64,000 nucleotides of DNA, from contig NZ_AOIB01000015.1 of the NCBI RefSeq assembly GCF_000337675.1, positions 93,060 through 157,059 on the forward strand. Direction: 5' to 3'. Position 1 is the first letter of the stretch, and every line of letters starts with the position of its first letter. The translations under genes and the position numbers were made by a program. Under the pieces are notes generated by a model that made no database searches, was not told where the DNA came from, and saw only the letters and a list, made by a program, of their open reading frames with translations. Source of the DNA: Natronococcus amylolyticus DSM 10524. Its GTDB lineage: Archaea > Halobacteriota > Halobacteria > Halobacteriales > Natrialbaceae. This document shows positions 59,557-64,000 of this stretch, piece by piece.

Positions 59557-60060
59557 ATGTTCGACGAGATTATGGAGAAGTTCGAGGGATCGCCCAGCCA
59601 GCAGGCGGTGATCCGTCTGCTGCTCGAGCGCGGGTTCTCCGTCAACGACGACGGCCGGGTCGTCTCCGGCGGCATCGAGATACCGAACACGGGGATCGCC
59701 CGCGAGATCGGCGTCGATCGACGGGTCGTCGACTCGACGACCGACGTCATCCTCGAGGATCCCGAGCTGCGCCGGATCTTTCAGAACATCTCGCAGGTGC
59801 CGAGTCTGATGGATCTCGCGCCGGTTCTCGATCTGACGGTGCTGTCGATCGCGGTCGACGACGCCGACCAGGAGGGAATCGTCGCGACGATCACCGGGAC
59901 GCTGGCCGAGCACGAGATCTCGATCCGGCAGACGATCAGCGAGGACCCCGAGTTCACCGACGAACCCCGGCTCTATCTCGTCACCGATCAGGACCTGCCG
60001 GGCGAAGTGATCACCGAGATCCGCGACCTCGAGTTCGTTCGCAAGATCGAGCTCCAGTGA
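59557..60060 (+). CDS. ACT-domain regulator of amino-acid metabolism (COG2150)
   Basis: A 167-residue protein with an N-terminal winged helix-turn-helix (about 1-75: SPSQQAVIRLLLERGFSVND, IPNTGIAREIGVDRRVVDST) and a C-terminal ACT domain (about 90-165: LTVLSIAVDDADQEGIVATI, EHEISIRQTISEDPEFTDEP). The family is annotated as a predicted regulator of amino-acid metabolism, binding an amino acid through ACT. Its place next to hisB may be meaningful. Stop codon directly abuts the stop of the convergent gene. Confidence 0.92.
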   Translation: MFDEIMEKFEGSPSQQAVIRLLLERGFSVNDDGRVVSGGIEIPNTGIAREIGVDRRVVDSTTDVILEDPELRRIFQNISQVPSLMDLAPVLDLTVLSIAVDDADQEGIVATITGTLAEHEISIRQTISEDPEFTDEPRLYLVTDQDLPGEVITEIRDLEFVRKIELQ

Positions 60061-60453
60061 TCAGCCGTCGGCCGGCTCGTGGTCCTCGAGGACGGCGCTG
60101 AGCGCGCTCGTCAGCTCCTCGAAACGCTCCATCGACATGTTGTCGGTCGTCACCCAGACGCCGTGTGAGCCACGGATCACGCGACTCAGGTACCCGTTTT
60201 CGAACATTCGGATCGTCGCCTCGTACTCGCCGAGCTGGGTGTTTCGGTAGGCCGACTGGGAGTGAAAGCCGCGGCGTTCGTGTTCGGCGAACCCGATGAG
60301 GTCGGCGGTTCGGTCGAGATCAGACCGCAGATACACCTGCTCGACGTCCTCCTCAGTGAGGTAGGTGATGCTGCGGAGTTCGTCGCCGACGGTGGTTCGA
60401 CAGGCGCTGCGGAGCTCGTCGGCGAACGTCTCGTCGATGATGGTATCGTCCAT
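60061..60453 (-). CDS. Conserved haloarchaeal hypothetical protein
   Basis: A 130-residue acidic protein. The N-terminal half resembles a sensor-type alpha/beta fold (SACRTTVGDELRSITYLTEE, DVEQVYLRSDLDRTADLIGF, EHERRGFHSQSAYRNTQLGE) and the second half is a beta-meander (YEATIRMFENGYLSRVIRGS, GVWVTTDNMSMERFEELTSA). I recall many haloarchaeal paralogs with this layout but no function. Start ATG at 60453; everything upstream in frame is Arg-rich and artificial. Its stop abuts the ACT gene stop with no gap. Confidence 0.75.
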   Translation of the reverse strand: MDDTIIDETFADELRSACRTTVGDELRSITYLTEEDVEQVYLRSDLDRTADLIGFAEHERRGFHSQSAYRNTQLGEYEATIRMFENGYLSRVIRGSHGVWVTTDNMSMERFEELTSALSAVLEDHEPADG

Positions 60454-60587
60454 GCGACGACAGACCGTACCGAGGACCAATAACGTAGCGGATCCGGCAC
60501 CGACCGGCACGACGACCGACGGGCTCTTTTCACTCGCGTGTGTACGCCCCGCATGATCGATCCGGAGCGGGGACAGAGTGGTCCCGC

Positions 60588-61196
60588 GTGACCGAGACGT
60601 ACCAAACCGTCGCCGACGCTGCGACGGCGACGTTCGTCGTCCAGGGGTCCGAGTTCCTCGGCCACGTTCGGCCCATCGACTCCGTCGACGCCGCCGAGGC
60701 GTTCGTCGAGGACGTCGCCTCGGAGTACGACGACGCGACCCACAACGTTCCCGCCTACAGGGTGCGGGCCGACTCCGGCGGGGAGTTCCTCCGGGAGTAC
60801 TCGAGCGACGACGGCGAACCCTCCGGCTCGGCCGGCAAGCCGGCACTGAACGTCCTCGCCCAGCAAGAACTCGAGAACTGCGCGGTCGTCGTCACCCGCT
60901 ACTACGGCGGGACGAACCTCGGCGTCGGCGGGCTCGTCCGGGCGTACTCCCGGGCGGTCAAGGAGGCCGTCGAGAAGGCGGGGATCGTCGAACAACGGCC
61001 ACACGAGCAGGTAACCGTCACCGTCGAGTACGACGACTCCGGGACCGTCCGTAGCATCTTGGAGAGCGAGGGCGTCGAGTTCGACGCCGACTACGAGGCC
61101 ACCGTCACCTTCGAAGTGCGGGTTCCGAGCGCGGAGGCCGAGGCGCTCCGGGACCGACTCCGGAGCGCGACGAGCGGGCGGGCCGATCCGACGTAG
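60588..61196 (+). CDS. YigZ/IMPACT family protein
   Basis: A 202-residue protein of the UPF0029 (IMPACT/YigZ) family. The N-terminal domain carries the family core: SEFLGHVRPIDSVDAAEAFV, PAYRVRADSGGEFLREYSSD, DDGEPSGSAGKPALNVL and VVVTRYYGGTNLGVGGLVRA. A C-terminal ferredoxin-like DUF1949 domain follows (about 135-195). Eukaryotic IMPACT regulates Gcn2; prokaryotic roles are unclear. Start is GTG at 60588, fitting the family length; the longer frame from 60540 adds unrelated residues. Confidence 0.9.
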   Translation: MTETYQTVADAATATFVVQGSEFLGHVRPIDSVDAAEAFVEDVASEYDDATHNVPAYRVRADSGGEFLREYSSDDGEPSGSAGKPALNVLAQQELENCAVVVTRYYGGTNLGVGGLVRAYSRAVKEAVEKAGIVEQRPHEQVTVTVEYDDSGTVRSILESEGVEFDADYEATVTFEVRVPSAEAEALRDRLRSATSGRADPT

Positions 61197-61208
61197 CCGA
61201 ACGACGGG

Positions 61209-62066
61209 CTACGGTACGGATCGGGCGTCCGAGCCCGCAGTCTCGAGGGTTCGTTCGATCGTCTCCCGGACGGCCTCGAGTTCGTCGAGTTCCGATCGCT
61301 CGAGGCGGACGTCGAACAGCCCGCGATCGAGAACGAGTTCGTCCTCGTAGAGCCGGACGTGGGAGACCTCGTCCCAGGGAACGAACGCCTTCGTGAACGG
61401 ACGGCGCTTGACGAGTCCAGCCTCGTGGACCCGGATTTCGGGGTCGGCACCCCACGACGTTTGCCAGCGGCCCTCGAGGGCGCCACCGACGATCCAGCCG
61501 ACCGCGATCAGGAGCCAGACGACGGCGGCCGACCAGTTGCCCCCGGCGGCGTTGACGAGCGCGATGGACAGCCAGCCGAGGGCGACGAACGTATCGACCT
61601 TCCCACCGCCGGGCGGCGTCCACCCCCAGGTTGCCGTCGGCTCGTCCGCGGTGACCGCTTCCACGTACTCGGTCTGGGCAATACCGCCGAGAACGAAGCC
61701 GAGGACGAGAACGGCAAGCGACGACCCGGTCGCGACGAGCGTCGAGGCGATCGGGGACCAGGCCATGGTAGCGGCCGCCGCGCCAAACAGGCCCGGAATC
61801 CCGGGCAGGTACAGCAGCGCGCGACGGCGTCGGCTCCGTCCGAGACGGATCGCGAGATCGCCGTCGAGTCGCGCGGCGAGGACGCCGAGGATTCCCCCGG
61901 TCGCGAGGCCGCCGACGAAGACCGCGGCGAGGACGGCGTCCGAGACCTGCTGCGTCGCCGCGACCGAGGCGGTTATTCCGGCGACGAGAACGCCGAGGTA
62001 GAGGCCGAGAGCGGTCCGAAACCCGCCACTCGGAGAGCTGGCGGACTGCTCGCTGGCATCAGACAT
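61209..62066 (-). CDS. Membrane protein with C-terminal PH-like domain
   Basis: A 285-residue protein. Around six membrane helices are predicted between about residues 17 and 205 (FRTALGLYLGVLVAGITASV, VLAAVFVGGLATGGILGVLA, ALLYLPGIPGLFGAAAATMA, SLAVLVLGFVLGGIAQT, DTFVALGWLSIALVNAA, AAVVWLLIAVGWIVGGALEG). The last 75 residues (IRVHEAGLVKRRPFTKAFVP, WDEVSHVRLYEDELVLDRG) look like a bacterial-type PH domain. Function unknown. TATA box TTATTTTAAC on the minus strand at 62088-62097 supports the ATG at 62066. Confidence 0.78.
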   Translation of the reverse strand: MSDASEQSASSPSGGFRTALGLYLGVLVAGITASVAATQQVSDAVLAAVFVGGLATGGILGVLAARLDGDLAIRLGRSRRRRALLYLPGIPGLFGAAAATMAWSPIASTLVATGSSLAVLVLGFVLGGIAQTEYVEAVTADEPTATWGWTPPGGGKVDTFVALGWLSIALVNAAGGNWSAAVVWLLIAVGWIVGGALEGRWQTSWGADPEIRVHEAGLVKRRPFTKAFVPWDEVSHVRLYEDELVLDRGLFDVRLERSELDELEAVRETIERTLETAGSDARSVP

Positions 62067-62087
62067 ATCGCCCACTATGTCGGACTG

Positions 62088-62097
62088 GTTAAAATAA
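62088..62097 (-). promoter_or_regulatory. TATA box for the PH-domain membrane protein
   Basis: TTATTTTAAC on the minus strand, 22-31 bases before the ATG at 62066. Confidence 0.6.
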
Positions 62098-62193
62098 TGA
62101 CGGGTCGGAGTCAGACGGATCGTCGTACGTCGGTGACGGCACAACCGCAGAACGGCTCGCGGTTGTGCCGGGAACTCGGTACGGCAGACCGTC

Positions 62194-64000
62194 TCAGGCG
62201 TCGCCGGCCGCCGGCGTGGAGGCGGCCGCGTCGGCGTCGGCCTCCTCGAGGTCGGCCCGCGAGCGGTTACGGTAGGTCAGTACCACGAGCATCGCCAGGC
62301 CGATGCCCCGCAGCGAGGCGGTGATCTCGAAGATCGTCAGCGCCGAGGGGACGCCTGCGAGCGTGAGGATTCCCTCGACGATCAGCAGCGGAATCTCCGG
62401 CACCATCAGCAGGATCGACGAGATCGAGTACAGCGCGCGGTTCACCTGGGAGACCGAGGCGTACTGGTAGCCGATGATCGTCACGCCGAGTGCGTAGACC
62501 CCGATGAACATTCCGAGTACGGGGATCACGACCTCGGGAACGACGAAGCCGACATCGGCGACGTCGCTCCAGCCCATGATCTCGCCGTCGCGCAGGAACA
62601 GGATGCCCGGCGAGAAGACGAACGCGAACGGGACGAGGACCTTGTTCAGCGAGAGCAGGAACGCGATCGTCGCCGTCTTCATCTCCTCGGCTTTCGCGAC
62701 ACCGGCCCCGGCGAACGCGGCGACCGCCACCGGCGGGGTGACGTCGGCCATCAGTCCCCAGTAAAGGACGAACAGGTGTGCAGCCAGGACGATGACGCCG
62801 GCCTCGACCAGCGGCGCCTCGAGCATCGCGACGAGGATGATGTACATCGCGGTCGTCGGCATCCCCATCCCGAAGATGATCGCCGCGACGCCGGTCAGAC
62901 CGAGCAGGATCAGCATCGAGTCGCCGCTGACCTGGCTGATGAGCGCGGCCAGGTTCGGCCCGAGTCCGGAGACGCTGATGACGCCGGGGACGACACCGGC
63001 GGCGGCGACGGCGACGACGACCGTCGTCGCTGTTCGCGCACCGGAGTCCATCGACTTCAGGATGAACGTCCCGAAGCGGTAGGCGCGGTTGCCCGACAGC
63101 GACGGGCGGTTGAACGCCTTCGCGCTCCGATCGGCCGCCGCGTCGACCTCGGGGTCGAAGTCGAGCAGCGGCGCGTCGGCCCGCGGTCGCAGGAGAATGA
63201 AGACCGCACTGACGAGGATCGCGATCACCCCGAAGTCGCCGATCGCGGCCACCGCCGCGTCGCCGACCGCCAGCGGTTCGCCGGTGGTCTCGAGACCGGC
63301 TGCCGCCTGTGCCGCGTCGAAGAGGCCGACACCGGCGGTCGCGTACGCGGCCGCTTGGGCGACGTACGCCGCCGCGAGCGTTCCCATCAGCGGAATCCGC
63401 GTGCGTTCGTCGTAGGCGGCGACGATCGCCAACAGCGCAACGACGGCGACGATGGTCAGCCAGCCGGCGCGGTTGATCGAGTACCGGGCGATCACCAGGA
63501 AGTACAGCAGCAGGATCAGCGGAATGAGGTAGAACCAGCCGCTGCGCAGCGCCGAGCGGACGTCCGGCAGCTCCGAGCGGGGGAGCCCGCCGATGCCGCC
63601 GCGGACCGCCTCGAAGTGGACCATCACCCACATCCCGAAGAAGAAGGCGAGGGCGGGCAACGTTGCGGCGATGATGACGTCGGCGTACGGCGTGCCGGTA
63701 AACTCGACGATGAGGAACGCCGCGGCGCCCATCACGGGCGGGAGCATCTGTCCGCCCGACGAGGAGGAGGACTCGACCGCACCGGAGAACTCCGGCGAGT
63801 AACCCGAGCGCTTCATCAGCGGGATCGTGAACGCCCCGGTCGTCACCGTGTTGGCGATCGACGAGCCGCTGAGCATTCCCATGAACCCGCTCGAGACGAC
63901 GCTGGCCTTCGCGGGACCACCCTCGCGAGTCCCCGTCGCGGAGTAGGCCATGTCGATGAACCAGCGGCCGGCCCCGCTCATCTCGAGGAAGGCGCCGAAC
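62194..64000 (-). CDS. TAXI-type TRAP transporter fused permease (5' end cut by window)
   Basis: At least 602 residues of a TRAP permease in which the 4-TM and 12-TM subunits are fused, the arrangement found with TAXI binding proteins. Visible family segments are GFMGMLSGSSIANTVTTGAF, PLMKRSGYSPEFSGAVESSS, SSGGQMLPPVMGAAAFLIVE and, later, GMGMPTTAMYIILVAMLEAP and PPVAVAAFAGAGVAKAEE. The reading frame stays open to the window edge, so the N-terminus lies outside. TRAP systems import organic acids using an ion gradient; the specific solute is unknown. A TAXI binding-protein gene may lie upstream, beyond the window. Confidence 0.92.
   Translation of the reverse strand, partial: FGAFLEMSGAGRWFIDMAYSATGTREGGPAKASVVSSGFMGMLSGSSIANTVTTGAFTIPLMKRSGYSPEFSGAVESSSSSGGQMLPPVMGAAAFLIVEFTGTPYADVIIAATLPALAFFFGMWVMVHFEAVRGGIGGLPRSELPDVRSALRSGWFYLIPLILLLYFLVIARYSINRAGWLTIVAVVALLAIVAAYDERTRIPLMGTLAAAYVAQAAAYATAGVGLFDAAQAAAGLETTGEPLAVGDAAVAAIGDFGVIAILVSAVFILLRPRADAPLLDFDPEVDAAADRSAKAFNRPSLSGNRAYRFGTFILKSMDSGARTATTVVVAVAAAGVVPGVISVSGLGPNLAALISQVSGDSMLILLGLTGVAAIIFGMGMPTTAMYIILVAMLEAPLVEAGVIVLAAHLFVLYWGLMADVTPPVAVAAFAGAGVAKAEEMKTATIAFLLSLNKVLVPFAFVFSPGILFLRDGEIMGWSDVADVGFVVPEVVIPVLGMFIGVYALGVTIIGYQYASVSQVNRALYSISSILLMVPEIPLLIVEGILTLAGVPSALTIFEITASLRGIGLAMLVVLTYRNRSRADLEEADADAAASTPAAGDA

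Noticed and set aside
1-64000. CRISPR array or cas genes
   Set aside because: No regularly spaced direct repeats of 25-40 bases and no Cas-like protein; the RNA-guided family present is TnpB only.
1-64000. High frequency of CTCGAG
   Set aside because: The motif is strikingly common but mostly falls in frame as Leu-Glu in an acidic, GC-rich proteome, so codon usage explains it without a DNA-level function.

Overview
The window is a GC-rich stretch of haloarchaeal chromosome. The evidence is the acidic proteome, an archaeal translation and repair gene set (aIF6, L31e, L39e, NMD3, RadA, a group II chaperonin), a halophilic 2Fe-2S ferredoxin, twin-arginine export and PGF-CTERM anchoring signals, leaderless promoters with a TATA box about 22-33 nt before the start codon, and many small proteins known only from Halobacteria. 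A member of the order Natrialbales is my best guess, but that is inference. Gene density is high; almost everything is ordinary chromosome. The only recent mobile DNA I can support is one tnpB-only IS200/IS605-type element, plus one decayed IS1595-type transposase.

Layout. 0-5 kb: ribosomal/aIF6 operon, RNA 2',3'-cyclic phosphodiesterase, a CoA-disulfide-reductase-like flavoenzyme, a structured intergenic repeat, then a TPR protein and a DUF424 protein. 5-15.4 kb: SufS, hydrolase, formamidase, a divergent thermosome paralog with a His-rich tail, small conserved proteins, an HD phosphohydrolase, SufU and RadA. 15.5-17 kb: the tnpB element, whose right end touches the stop codon of a PQQ-propeller gene. 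17-24.3 kb: two PQQ-like propeller proteins (one cytosolic, one exported and PGF-CTERM anchored) flanking PspAB-HtpX, then NMD3 and a Trm5/TYW2-family tRNA enzyme. 24.5-32.4 kb: an HTH-10 regulator, an Fe-S helicase, a malformed tRNA-like sequence, a YkgJ cysteine-cluster protein, an SDR protein, DUF5786/DUF5784 and the transposase remnant.

32.4-46.4 kb: cupin, SpoIIM-like membrane protein, kinase-like phosphotransferase, PRPP synthetase, IleRS, small membrane proteins, a uracil-DNA glycosylase, a Rieske protein, a MEDS-GAF-GAF histidine kinase, HIT protein and prepilin peptidase. 46.5-58.6 kb is a transport region: a tungstate/molybdate-type ABC operon, ferredoxin, two PiT-like carriers with altered signature motifs, a membrane protein with a strict four-residue repeat, UspA, an SLC13/RCK carrier and TrkH, with hisA among them. 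58.9-64 kb: hisB, an ACT-domain regulator, an IMPACT-family protein, a membrane protein and a TAXI-type TRAP permease cut by the window edge.

I saw no rRNA, no CRISPR array, no prophage and no obvious new defence system. The oddest signals are the tRNA-like sequence near 27.6 kb, the tetrad-repeat protein near 51.8 kb, the two PiT paralogs that both lack the signature aspartates, the His-tailed thermosome paralog, and the TnpB lacking the expected RuvC-II glutamate.
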